From Calendula officinalis (Eukaryota > Streptophyta > Magnoliopsida > Asterales > Asteraceae): 64,000 bases of DNA. The notes beneath the pieces were generated by a model that saw only the letters and a list, made by a program, of their open reading frames with translations, was not told the DNA's origin and ran no database searches. The translations under genes were made by a program, and so were the position numbers. The stretch is from positions 36,282,047 to 36,346,046 of the forward strand of contig OY970835.1 in assembly GCA_963853835.1 (NCBI GenBank), read 5' to 3'. This document shows positions 45,211 through 55,564 of the stretch, one piece after another. Each line of letters opens with the position of its first letter. The stretch's first letter is position 1.

Positions 45211-45717
45211 AATTTCAATTGTATTTGGTATTAATTTATGAAATCTTGATGTTTGTGTTTGCTTGTCATTTAAAAATCAACTACTTAAAAAAAAATTAGC
45301 GAAAAAAAATAAATGTCTAACTTTCGAGCTTAATAGAGTACACTTTTTAGTAATTCAGATTTAATTTTCAAAAAGATAGTTGCGGTATTGATGTGTACGT
45401 AAACATATGAAAAAGAATTAGACCAAAAAGAAAAGTAATGAAAGAGTTATGATAATTCGAAAATACAAAAAATTTGTTTTTGTAACGCAAAAACATTCAA
45501 AATGCTATTTTCATGGATGAATAACTTCAAATTTTGAAGGTTTTGGACGTAATTATATATACAGAATTTGTAGTACCCGGGTCAAGGTTTCCATGCATAT
45601 AAAATTCGTAAAAAAAAAACACGGGTGCGAAAGTTACGTTGATTGCAAAAGTCAAAAAAATTACATTTATATTTATATCATAGTTTTCTTACAATTACAT
45701 TTATATTTAAAAAAAAG

Positions 45718-46359
45718 CTAATGACGGTGTCCTAATGTACCGCCCGTACCACAAGGAGGTGGTCTTCTGATTCTTCTTCTCCTACCTCCATCGCCATCTT
45801 CTTCACTTTCTCCAGGGTTGTTCAAGTCAAAATCGAAGTTTACCGGAACCGGACTAACAGCTCTATTTGGCGGTTGACTAGAATCTCCGAGCTGGTAATA
45901 AGGATTTGTATTTCCAAAGATACTATCTGCAGAAAAATGTTGCCCAAAATTGTTATACTGGGCAGGTGTTACCCAATCATCTCTCATAGGAGACTGTATA
46001 TGACTCATATTAAGTATGTTTTGAGAAAATAGGTCACCACCGGTATTCATTTCGTATTGCATACTTGAACCACCCTAGAGAAAGTCCATATTGACTCGAT
46101 AAGCCTCCTGGTCTGATGGCCCCACACCACCAGTATTATACTCGTTCGATGTGTCCATATATGTAGTTTGAGGCTGGGGGGAGGACCCTGAACCACCAGC
46201 GTTATACTGGTTCGATGTTCCCACATTTTCATTTTGATACTGGCGGGAGGACCCTGAACCACCAGCATTATGCTGGTGGGAGGACCCGGCTTCAGGATCT
46301 TCGGCTATCAAATTCTCGAACTCAATCTCATCTACATAATTACGAGGCGAATCATGCAC
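45718..46359 (-). pseudogene. Ser/Gly/Asn-repeat protein of the MULE, one in-frame stop
   Basis: A minus-strand frame from 46359 to 45718 is broken only by TAG at 46077-46075. The product starts MHDSPRNYVDEIEFENLI, has three imperfect ~18-residue repeats built on QYNAGGSGSS, and ends with DFDLNNPGESEEDGD and a basic RRRRIRRPPP tail. It faces the Ulp1-like gene tail to tail. I recognise no domain. Confidence 0.5.
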
Positions 46360-46944
46360 TTAGTGATACGGAGGAGACTCATTATTCTATGAACTCATGA
46401 TTTTTTGCTATTAAGGAGAGATTGTTTATTAAAAAGAAATGGGGTAGTGTAGGAAACGTTTTTATGTGGTAAATGTGTGTGTAATAATAAAAAATTAAGT
46501 TGTATTTATTGGACTGCGTCGAGTGGGATCCGGGCGTATGACTCGGGGATACCCCAAGGGGATCCGGGCGTACGGCTCGGGGATACCCCAAGGGGATCCG
46601 GGTGCACTACTAGGGGAAACTGCAGAAAGTACGACGGTACAGGACGGTACAGGACGGTACAGACGAGTTGCAGGGGTTAAGGTGGGATCCGGGTGTGGTA
46701 CTAGGGGAAAGAAGGGGATCCGGGTGTGGTACTAGGGGATAGCATTATTTTTGTAAAAGCCACAAAACAGCATTATTTGTACAATTTGGATGGATACTGC
46801 ACTATTCTTGCAAATGGTTCTAAATATGGTGACATTACTTTTTATCAAACATCTATTGTTTACAATAATCATATGCTTATGTATACTCGTGAAGTTGCAC
46901 GCCCGTTCTTCCGCGAACTATTTTTGGCGGGGTGTGACAAAATT

Positions 46945-47927
46945 TATAGTAATAATGCTAATAATATAAATAAATAAATAAAAGCTTTTATTCGGTGTTA
47001 TTTCAATGTATGTTGGTCAATGCTAGGGACTATAAAGTTATTGTCTCAAAATTAAGGAATTGTTCAACTATAGGGGTCATAAAGTAAATTTTTGAAAGTC
47101 AAAGGGCACTATATGTAAATACTAATAAATGGAGTCCAATTGCATTTGTAATCTTTATCTAAACTTGTAAGTTTTAACTGGCGACTTCCTTTAAATCAAC
47201 CAACACATGTTAAATTTTGATTGGAAAGGTGGTCAACATTTGAAGAGGAAAAAAGTGACCTGTGTGTCACTGTTCATTTAATCTATTAAATAAACACAAA
47301 TAATTCTTGAATAGTTGCTAAAAAAATGGAATTGGAATTACTAAATGAATATAATTGATTAGAGTGTTAGATATTTGATTAAGTGGCATCCCTATATATG
47401 AGTTAGCTGTTGTTTGGTAGTATCTAGATGATTAATATTTGAGTGATGTAGATGTGTGAATGATTCAGATTTTTCTCATCTGTCCGGTTAAGAGGTAAAA
47501 CATGTTTAATTCTTAATATTTTCATTTGATTTGTACAACTTATTTCTGATTAAATAAGTAGTAACATTTCTCTAATTAGAAACATGCATAGAATGATTTA
47601 AGGAATCACTTTAATTATTTTAACATAAAGAAGCGGAATTATGGGCTGTGGAAAAGTGATCATCATCCGTCTTTACGCAACCTGCTCCCTTAAACTTGGT
47701 CTCTAATTTTAGCCTTTTTGCCCAACCACAAAAAAAAGTAGTTGCATATTTTTTGTTTACTTGTATTTTTTTATGTTAAAGGTAAATCCAATGACTAAAC
47801 TTGCAACAATCAATAACTTTATGAAGAAAAATTTATTTATTTATTCAATATAATTGTTTAAAATAAATTATGTGTATTAATTGACAGGTTTAGCTCTCAA
47901 AACGCTCTGTAAAATTTATTGCTATAA
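46945..47927. other. Intergenic, no gene seen
   Basis: AT-rich, single-copy-looking sequence from the solo LTR to the Harbinger element; no terminus or coding region recognised. Confidence 0.5.
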
Positions 47928-48705
47928 GACCGGTGCCAATGGTGACGGCAACTGACGGCCGTCAGTTGCTGCCAACTCAGCGTCACGTCAGCATACAAAC
48001 TAACTAACACTAAACTGACGTAGTTATGCCAACAGCACTGCGTCACTTCACCAAATTTGGGCCCCACCATTTACTTTTCTTTTTCTAATAAAAATATACA
48101 ACTAATTAAAACAAACTAATAAAAATACATTTCATTAATTAAAAAAACATTACATAAAAAAGACATTAATAAAAAAAAGACATTAAAATAATAAAAAAAA
48201 AGACATTAATAATAATAAAAAAAGACATTCCTACTAAAAAAAACTACTAGTCTTTTGGACATTCGAACTAAAAAGACACACGTCGTTGGATACCGATTAT
48301 TGACGTCTTTTGGACATTTTTTCAAGTTTGGAAGGAAGTATGATTTTTTTGAGAGATAAAGAAGGTGAATTGTGGTGTAAAAAATAGAAGAAATGAGTGG
48401 GAATTTATAGATGTAAATGAGGGGGAATTTTTTTTGAATTTTTTTGAATTTTTTCGATTTTTTTTGAATTTATTACCGTTTTTTTTTTTTTGTATTTATT
48501 ACCATTTATTTTGAATTATTAAAAGGTTTTTTTTTATTGGCTCTCGGGTACGACCGGCCCCACCTCGCACGCTCCTCCTCCGTCTCTTCTCCCGTCTCGA
48601 AACCGGCTGCACCTCAACCGGCGGACCAACCGGCGGTCCGTGCCAACGGTGCCGGAACCGGCGGCCAACCGGCGGTGCCCAACCGGCGGACCGTTGGCAC
48701 CGGTC
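47928..48705. mobile_element. Non-autonomous PIF/Harbinger element
   Basis: Inverted ends GACCGGTGCCAATGG and CCGTTGGCACCGGTC lie between TAA (47925-47927, 48706-48708). The left subterminal part (CGTCAGTTGCTGCC, CACGTCAGC) matches 24769-25100 and the right end matches 31677-33015. The A/T-rich centre has short tandem AAAAGACATTAAT units. The right 150 bases are GC-rich (AACCGGCGGACC repeats). No coding region. Confidence 0.9.
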
Positions 48706-48959
48706 TAACTGTTAATTCATTTTATTTAACAAAAGTAGATTCATATCTTATTAGTAATTTATTAGGGAAATTATTAGGTTGCTTGTGGTGATTTCCTTTC
48801 AAAAACTCTAGAATATTGTTAAAAATATATATATATATATATTTGTAAAAAGAGTGATTAACTTTTATTGTTTTCATCACAAAAAGAAGTAATCGATGTA
48901 GCAATTAGCGTACTTGTTACGATAATAGAAGTATTAGATTGAATTTTTTTTTGGGGCTC

Positions 48960-50020
48960 TTCAGTAGAAAAGAGGAAAATTGCGTGGGTAGATTGGCAAA
49001 CCGTTTGTGCGGATAAGCAAAAAGGTGGCCTTGGTGTGAGCAGCCTATACGCTCAAAACTTAGCTTTACTCGCTAGATGGTGGTGGCGTTTTAAAACCGA
49101 ATCAGATTCACTTTGGAGAAAAGTTATTATTTCACTACATGGAGAGGACGGAGGCCTAAACAACTTAAACAAATGTGGAAAATTCCCGGGTATCTGGAGA
49201 TATATAATCAAATGTCAAAAAGAATTCGAAAGGTATAATCTTGCTGTTTTGTCATGGATTCAATGGATCCCGTCTAATACTGGTGTAGATGGCCAATGGT
49301 CTTGGGCGTTGAATCATGATGGGTTCAAGGTTTCATCAATTAGATATGCTCTTGATGATCTGCATCTCAAATCTAGAACAAACACCAGATTCAGGTGGTG
49401 TAACTGGGTTCCGTCCAAAGTAAATGTGTTGGCTTGGCGAATCTTTCACAAAAGGCTTCCTACAAAACTTAACCTGCTCAAAAGAAATATTACTTGTCTT
49501 TCCCATCTATGCCCGTTATGTGATTATTACGAGGAAAGTGAAGATCATTTATTCTTTCAATGCCCGGTTTCAAGGAGGATTCTAAATGACTTATGTAGCT
49601 GGTGGGATATAGATAGGGCAGTTTTAAATAATTCTGAGGATGCCTTCTTATGGCTAGAATCATCAACGGGGAATGCATCTCAAAAGAAGGCTATTACAAG
49701 TGTTTTCTTCACATATTTTTGGGTTATTTGGAAGATTAGAAACTCTAAAGTGTTCTCGGATTCGGGAGGTGATCAAAGGGGATATGTAGGCGGGCAAGTG
49801 CAGGCTTTGTCTTTTTTTTGGCTTAAAAATCGAGCCCGTGGTTGTAACCTAGTTAATAGATGGGCGGATTGGTGCATAGCACCCAAGTCATGCGTGTAAT
49901 AGGGGTTGACTTGTCTCTATTTTGTTTACTTTGTTGTTCTTTTTTCATTTTGTTGTTTTGTTCCCATCTAGCTCCTTGCTAGTTCCTTTAATGAAATCTC
50001 ATGCTTGCCGTTCAAAAAAA
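48960..50020 (+). mobile_element. 5'-truncated LINE (3' end only)
   Basis: It starts at the EKRKIAWVDWQTVC block and runs through the zf-RVT region to a 3' tail with stem-loop CTAGC-TCCTT-GCTAG (49968-49982), TTGCCGTTC and an A run at 50013-50021. The open frame to the end of ORF2 indicates a fairly young insertion. Confidence 0.88.
49036..49899 (+). pseudogene. LINE ORF2 C-terminal fragment (zf-RVT)
   Basis: The open frame encodes 287 residues from SLYAQNLALLARWWWRF to the ORF2 stop. The cysteine/histidine set CPLCDYYEESEDHLFFQCP (zf-RVT) is intact, followed by the usual WVIWKIRNSKVF block. The reverse transcriptase itself is missing because of 5' truncation, so there is no enzymatic capacity. 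Confidence 0.88.
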
Positions 50021-50021
50021 A

Positions 50022-50574
50022 AACTTTGTAGTTGACATCTTGGATGTCCATGTTTAGAATGTTAGGTATAGCTAACGATCTTTCTAGCGCCTACTATCTT
50101 TTTGTTCAGTTGTTATATAGTGTCTTTTTTTATAACAACCAGCACACTCTTTAGATTCATAAGTTTTTATTAAAGGGGACTTGAAATCACAAAACTTATA
50201 GGATACTTAAATATCTTAAAAGGCCCTTTTGTACATACATATTATAGCTAGGTGGTGTATAATCCATTTTTCATTTTATAGATTCTTTGAATCTAATAGT
50301 AGTACAAATTCATGACCATTTAGAAAAAAATATATGGAGTCTAGAATCTAGATCTATAGCTTTCGAGTCATGTGGTTGATCATGAATTTAAGCATCATCA
50401 TCAGCTTTCCAATTAAAAAAATGTAAACGTACAATAATAGACTTTAAACAGCATAATAAATAAAATAAAATCTATAACACCGGAATAAAAGAAATCTAAG
50501 GCCGGACAAGACTTGTTCATGATAATCGACTTTTAAATACAATGAATTAAAAAATAATCTACACAAAATTTTCA
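50022..50574. other. Intergenic / 3' flank of the SKIP25-like gene
   Basis: AT-rich, no gene or repeat recognised. AATAAA-like sequences on the minus strand near 50455-50530 could serve the F-box/kelch gene. Confidence 0.5.
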
Positions 50575-52170
50575 TTAAATATTACGCGGCCTTCCCAAAA
50601 TATGAACCGAAATCAATTCACTTTCCAGCCGTGGCGGATCCACCACCCACATCCTTCCACCCTCCCCCACCACATCCACCACCGTGATCCTCCTACCACC
50701 ACCGGAAACAACACAAATTTTCCCTCCACCAACCGCCACTTGCTCCGCACCTTTTAAAAGCTCCGATTTTTCAATCACCACTTCCCAACAATCATTTCCA
50801 TCGTCATATTTCCTCACACCACCATTCTTTCCATCCACCACATACATCACCTCCTCCTCCACCGCCACCCCCACCGCCCCGTTCCACCCTGAAATCATCC
50901 CTGCCGTCATTTTCTCCCACCGGTTTTCTTTAACATCATAAATAACACCTTCTTTCCCTGAATTACCCTTCACATTCACCATGCATAGTTTCCCTTTATA
51001 CCCAACAGCGTCTATTGCTTCTCTACTAAATCTCCCGTCTTTAAGCCCCGCAACCTCCTCCCACCGCCACCTGTCTCCTGCTGCAACAATTAAACATTCA
51101 AATTGCACACAATCAATTTTAATTTCTCTACACTTCATGAAAAATGCCTAAAGTTTTGTGACATTAATTAATAATTCACGTTTATAAATGCGTAACATGT
51201 AGTATATTATAACATACACATAATTGTAAAAAAAAAAGATTGCTTCACTAGAAAAGGTTTCATGAAAGCCAAATTTTTTAGCTAAATGTCAAAGAATTAT
51301 CGTTAAAACTAAAAAATCTGGTACAAAAGTAACCGATTGTTATATCTATACATAAAAAAAGTGTGAATGAGATGCCGTCGGTAAAAATTTATATAGTTCC
51401 ACAAACAAAAACAAAAAAGTTTAGTGTAATTTTTGTTATTTCTTAACATAATTTTTTTATAAAAAACGACATAAAATCCAAAGCAATAACATATGTGCGA
51501 ATTTTGAATTTTCTATGTTAAAAGAAAAATATTAGTATTACATACAATTAGCCGATTTGTTGCAGAGGCTCCGCCTCTTCACATTCCATTTCTCAACCAT
51601 TCTCGCCACGTCACCACGGTAATGGGCCCCAAAGCCGCTAGCAACGTACACCGTATTATTCACACACCCGGCGGCGCACCACCGCCGTGGGTTCGTCAGC
51701 GGAGGACCAAGAAACCATTTTCCGGCCAAAGGGTCAAAAACCAACGGATGGGATAACGCCGGAAGGAAGTTATGATCGGTGGCTGCAATCAGTACCAGAT
51801 AGCCGGCGACTGTTAAAGACTGTATGGTCATGTTCCGGGATATAAACGACGGATGCCGGTGGAGGAAACGGAGAGGTGGGTCGATCGCTGGCGGTGGTAA
51901 GGTTGTCCATCGGGAGGAGATAGGATCAAAAGTAAGGAAACCGATGTCATTGTTGTTATTGGCAACGACGGCATAGAGAGAGAGAAAAGGAGGGAAATGA
52001 GGTGTGTAGATGAGTCGGCGCCACTGGTGGCAGACGGCGGAGAGAAGAGAGGGGCGGACGGCGGAGAGGATTAGATGGGCTAGGTGGTTAGGCAAACCTG
52101 GTAGGAGTGGCGGTTCATGGTTGGGGTCTACGGTGGTTTGACCATCGTCAGAGACTGTACACTGATTCAT
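50575..52170 (-). CDS. SKIP25: F-box/kelch-repeat protein, SKIP25-like (two exons)
   Basis: Exon 1 is 52170-51546 and exon 2 is 51080-50575. The 465-bp intron has GTATGT and TTGCAG ends, giving 376 aa. The N-terminal F-box is LLPGLPNHLAHLILSAVRP...VCHQWRRLIYTPHFPP (about residues 22-65). Kelch motifs follow: FDPISSRWTTLPPP, PRRWCAAGCVNNTVYVASG, GRFSREAIDAVGYKGKLCMV, GWNGAVGV and GAEQVAVGGGKICVVS. Order and wording match Arabidopsis SKIP25 (recalled), a Skp1-interacting subunit of an SCF ubiquitin ligase, about 20 residues longer. The ATG at 52170 is used because the upstream in-frame codon is TTG. The exon-intron junction was chosen by consensus and frame. The CACATGTG-rich element lies ~350 bp upstream. 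Confidence 0.9.
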
Positions 52171-52375
52171 GTTGACTTTTGTTTTGTGCAACGGACTAAT
52201 GGTTATGGTGTCTCAATCTTTATATACAACCACAAAATGGTGTTCTAGAAGCAGAACTATTCCGCCTCTTTTCTAAAATTCTGTTTTCCAAAACATAAAT
52301 AATTAACTATTTAAAAAGAAAAATTAAAATATCTATTTTAGATTAGTTACATTTATAAAACGTAATAATCAAATA

Positions 52376-52500
52376 CTTTTTTTGAAACGACAAATCTAAT
52401 TTACTCCTAATTATCGACTTGAACTCCAGACCTCAAGGTTGATAGGCAAACACCATACCGCTTTTTAATAACCGGTTCAAGTCTTACTATTGCTTAATAA
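52376..52500 (-). mobile_element. SINE-like element (minus strand)
   Basis: On the minus strand it shows GGTATGGTGTTTGCC (A-box-like), GGAGTTCAAGTCG (B-box-like), and a tail ATTTGTCGTTTC followed by a run of As. It is a tRNA-derived SINE pattern with the same end as 1133-1310. Confidence 0.5.
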
Positions 52501-52516
52501 AGATAGATGTGTATTC

Positions 52517-54730
52517 TAGGAAGTCCAAGAGTTTTGCATAGTCCCAAGGAACAAATCTTAGCCATTGGATCAAGATGGTCAAGATCAAATCCCCCACTTA
52601 ACAGCCACTGCCGGCGGCCACCTCCGGCCGCCGTCCGTCGGCCGCCGCCCATCGCCGTCGTCCGCCGCCGGTGGCCGCCGGCGGTGGTGGTGGTGGCTGA
52701 CAGTGAAGGTGCTGGTGCTAATGGGGGTGGTGGTGGTATTGATGTATCGAAGCACATGTGCTTCACTAAAGCACAACATATTACTTCGAAGCACATGTGC
52801 TTCAGGTCACGAAACACATGTGCTTCAAGTCACTAAAAACATGAGTTTCTAAACATACAAGGGAGCATACGAAGCACATGTGCTTGACGTTATGAAACAC
52901 ATGTGCTTCACTACACGGAAAAAAAATAAAACAAGTGACAACATATCATTATGAAGCACATGTGCTTCATAAAGCCAAGCACATGTGCTTCATAAAGCCA
53001 AACACATGTGTTTTTGTTCCTGAACACATGTAACTTACAAACAAGTCATTTGTGTTTGAATCACGAAGCACATGTGCTTGACGTTATGAAACACATTTGC
53101 TTCACTACACAGAAAAAAAATCAAAACAAGTGACGAACGTATTATTATGAAGCACATGTGCTTCATAAAGCCAAGCACATGTGCTTCATAAAGCCAAACA
53201 CATTTGCTTCATAAAGCCAAGCATATGTGTTTTTGTTCCTGAACACATGTAACTTACACGCAAGTCATTTGTGTTTGAATCACGAAGCACATGTGCTTGA
53301 AGTTATGAAACACATGTGCTTCACTACACGGAAGAAAATCAAAACAAGTGACGAACATATCATTATGAAGCACATGTGCTTCATAAAGCCAAGCAAATGT
53401 GCTTCATAAAGCCAAGCACATGTGCTTCATAAAGTCAAATACATTTGCTTCATAAAGCCAAGCACATGTGTTTTTGTTCCTGAACACATGTAACTTACAA
53501 GTAAGTCATTTGTGTTTGAATCACGAAGCACATGTGCTTGAAGTTATGAAACACATGTGCTTTACTACACGGAAAAAAAATCAAAACAAGTGACGAACAT
53601 ATCATTATGAAGCACATGTGCTTCATAAAACCAAGCACATGTGCTTCATAAAGCCAAACACATGTGTTTTTGTTCCTGAACACATGTAACTTACAAGCAA
53701 GTCATTTGTGTTTGAATCACGAAGCACATGTGCTTGACGTTATGAAACACATGTGCTTCACTACACAGAAAAAAAATCAAAACAAGTGACGAACATATCA
53801 TTATGAAGCACATGTGCTTCATAAAGCCAAGCACATGTGCTTCATAAAGCCAAACACATTTGCTTCATAAAGCCAAACACATGTGTTTTTGTTCCTGAAC
53901 ACATGTAACTTACAAGCAAGTCATTTGTGTTTGAATCACGAAGCACATGTGCTTGACGTTATGAAACACATGTGCTTCACTACACAGAAAAAAAATCAAA
54001 ACAAGTGACGAACATATCATTATGAAGCACATGTGCTTCATAAAGCCAAGCACATGTGCTTCATAAAGCCAAGCACATTTGCTTCATAAAGTCAAGCACA
54101 TGTGCTTCATAAAGCCAAGCACATTTGCTTCATAAAGCCAAGCACATGTGTTTTTGTTCCTGAACACATGTAACTTACAAGCAAGTCATTTGTGTTTGAA
54201 TCACGAAGCACATGTGCTTGAAGTTATGAAACACATGTGCTTCACTACATAGAAAAAAAAATCAAAACAAGTGACGAGCATATCATTATGAAGCACATGT
54301 GCTTCATAAAGTCAAGCGCATGTGCTTCATAAAGCTAAGCACATGTGTTTTTGTTCCTGAACAAATGTAATTTACAAGCAAGTCATTTGTGTTTGAATCA
54401 CGAAGCACATGTGCTTGACGTTATGAAACTCATGTGCTTCACTACACCAGAAAAAAATCAAAACAAGTCACGAAGCACATGTACTTCCAGTCACGACCAC
54501 CACCACCGGTCACCACCGCCGGCGGCCACCTCCTGCCGCCGTCCTCCGCCGCCGACCGCCACTCATCGCCGCTGTCCGCCGCCGCCGGTCGCCGTCTCCG
54601 GCCGCCGGAGAAGCACATGTGCTTGTAGTGGTGGTGGTGGTTTTGAATCTTGATCTTGACCATTAATTTTTCTTGATCCAAGGGCTAATAAATGTACCTT
54701 GGGAGTAGATAAAATTAATGGACTACCTTG
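52517..54730. mobile_element. Inverted-repeat element filled with CACATGTG palindromes
   Basis: The ends are inverted copies: AGGAAGTCC...TCCCAAGGAACA...TTGGATCAAG at 52517-52580 against 54665-54730. Next inward, both ends carry GC-rich CCGCCGG arrays (52600-52690, 54495-54615). The core, 52745-54440, is an array of AAGCACATGTGCTT and close variants in a higher-order unit of roughly 200-260 bp repeated about seven times. I hand-count just under forty exact CACATGTG sites. No clear target duplication was found and there is no coding region; frames across it are repeat artefacts. It resembles a MULE/fold-back non-autonomous transposon. Confidence 0.8.
52745..54440. repeat. Higher-order satellite of CACATGTG (E-box) palindromes
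   Basis: Each unit runs: CACGAAGCACATGTGCTTGA, TATGAAACACATGTGCTTCA, a short A-rich spacer, one to five AAGCACATGTGCTTCATAAA copies, then ACACATGTGTTTTTGTTCC and the half site ACACATGTAACTTAC. Units differ mainly in the number of the CATAAAGCCAAG-linked copies. Mismatches are mostly single (CACATTTGC). Confidence 0.92.
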
Positions 54731-55564
54731 AACATTTCACAATAAAGATAAAATAAAACTTTTTAATTTTTGCAAAAGTCGTATACTATTAACCCCTCGA
54801 TATTATTCACAACATAAATATAAATATTCGGTTATATAAAACGAATGCTTTTCAAAGAATCATTTTATAAATAACATTTCTCAAGAAGAAATCCTGTTTA
54901 TGTACAGTCGATGAATAGGATTTTCTCTTTTTCAAAAATAATTTCAAAAATAAATTAATGTCTATAAAACTTTTATTTTAAAAAACAATTAAATTTGAAA
55001 TAATAACTAAACAAAAGCATTCCCACAAATTCAATTGAGGGCGAACTGTGGGTTTTGTGCTGCTCGTGCTGCTTTAGGGTTCTAGCAGAAAATCGATAAT
55101 TCGTAAGGTTTGTACCTGCAAAATTCTACCTTCAATTCATCTCGTCATCCTTTGTTCGTATATTGATTCACTCTGTTCGTGCTTATTTCATCAAACATAC
55201 TATTAGATAAGTACTGTGTTGAATTTTTTTTTGTTGTTGCTGATTTAGGGTTTCATTTGTATCGCGGTCTTATTTTGTTGTCTTAAGATGTTAATCGTAC
55301 TGAAACCTTGATATTTTTTCAATTCTTGAAGTTTTTCAGTCGGTATCTGGCATATTTTATCAAATTGTTTTGTTGCAAACTACAGAATAACTCAACTTTT
55401 TTAAATTTATTGCTACTTGCAACTTGGAAGCTGCAATTGGTGCCACTCTAGTATGTTTCTTATTGTATTAAAAGATTATAATTGTACCATCTGCTTAATT
55501 ATCAGTACCTTATTCTCTTGATACAGATTAGTTCTTTTCAGCTAAGCAAAAAAGTTCAACAACA
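54731..55564 (+). promoter_or_regulatory. Upstream region and 5'-UTR with introns of the RPB8 gene
   Basis: No gene of its own. GAGGGCGAACTGTGGGTTTT to AATTCGTAAG|GTTTG (about 55035-55107) looks like a noncoding first exon with a 5' splice site. The next exon begins shortly before the ATG at 55565 (TTTTCAG at about 55541). The boundaries are inferred. Confidence 0.45.

Larger units (their letters stand above)
43560..46820. mobile_element. MULE with long terminal inverted repeats
   Basis: The termini GAGCCATTTGCAAGAATAGT / GAACCATTTGCAAGAATAGT are inverted and extend for ~300 bp. They are flanked by a perfect 9-bp duplication TAAATATGG (43551-43559, 46821-46829), which is diagnostic for Mutator-like elements. 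The arms include BamHI-like GGATCCGGGTGTGGTACTAG blocks. The interior has two convergent coding remnants (Ulp1-like plus strand, Ser/Gly-rich minus strand) but no MURA transposase. Confidence 0.93.
40510..46939. mobile_element. Solo LTR (TGTGACAACCC...GGGGTGTGACA) containing a MULE
   Basis: The ends are TGTGACAACCC at 40510 and GGCGGGGTGTGACA at 46939, flanked by AAATT (40505-40509 and 46940-46944). Removing the MULE at 43560-46820 and its duplication leaves about 3.16 kb with no coding domain, primer site or second LTR. It fits a large gypsy solo LTR. The pyrimidine-rich, UTR-like stretch at 41040-41900 (with CTCCGGCGA and TTTCCGGCA) and its short open frames belong to the LTR and are not a host gene. 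The call rests on ends plus TSD. Confidence 0.75.

Noticed and set aside
52745..54440. CRISPR-like array (regular short palindromic repeats)
   Set aside because: Plant nuclear context, spacers are themselves repeated, no cas genes; it is a satellite within a transposon-like element.
52507..54681. Several 60-110 aa frames through the CACATGTG array and GC-rich blocks
   Set aside because: They are open on both strands in several frames because of repeat composition (His/Pro/Arg or Lys-His-Met-Cys repeats).
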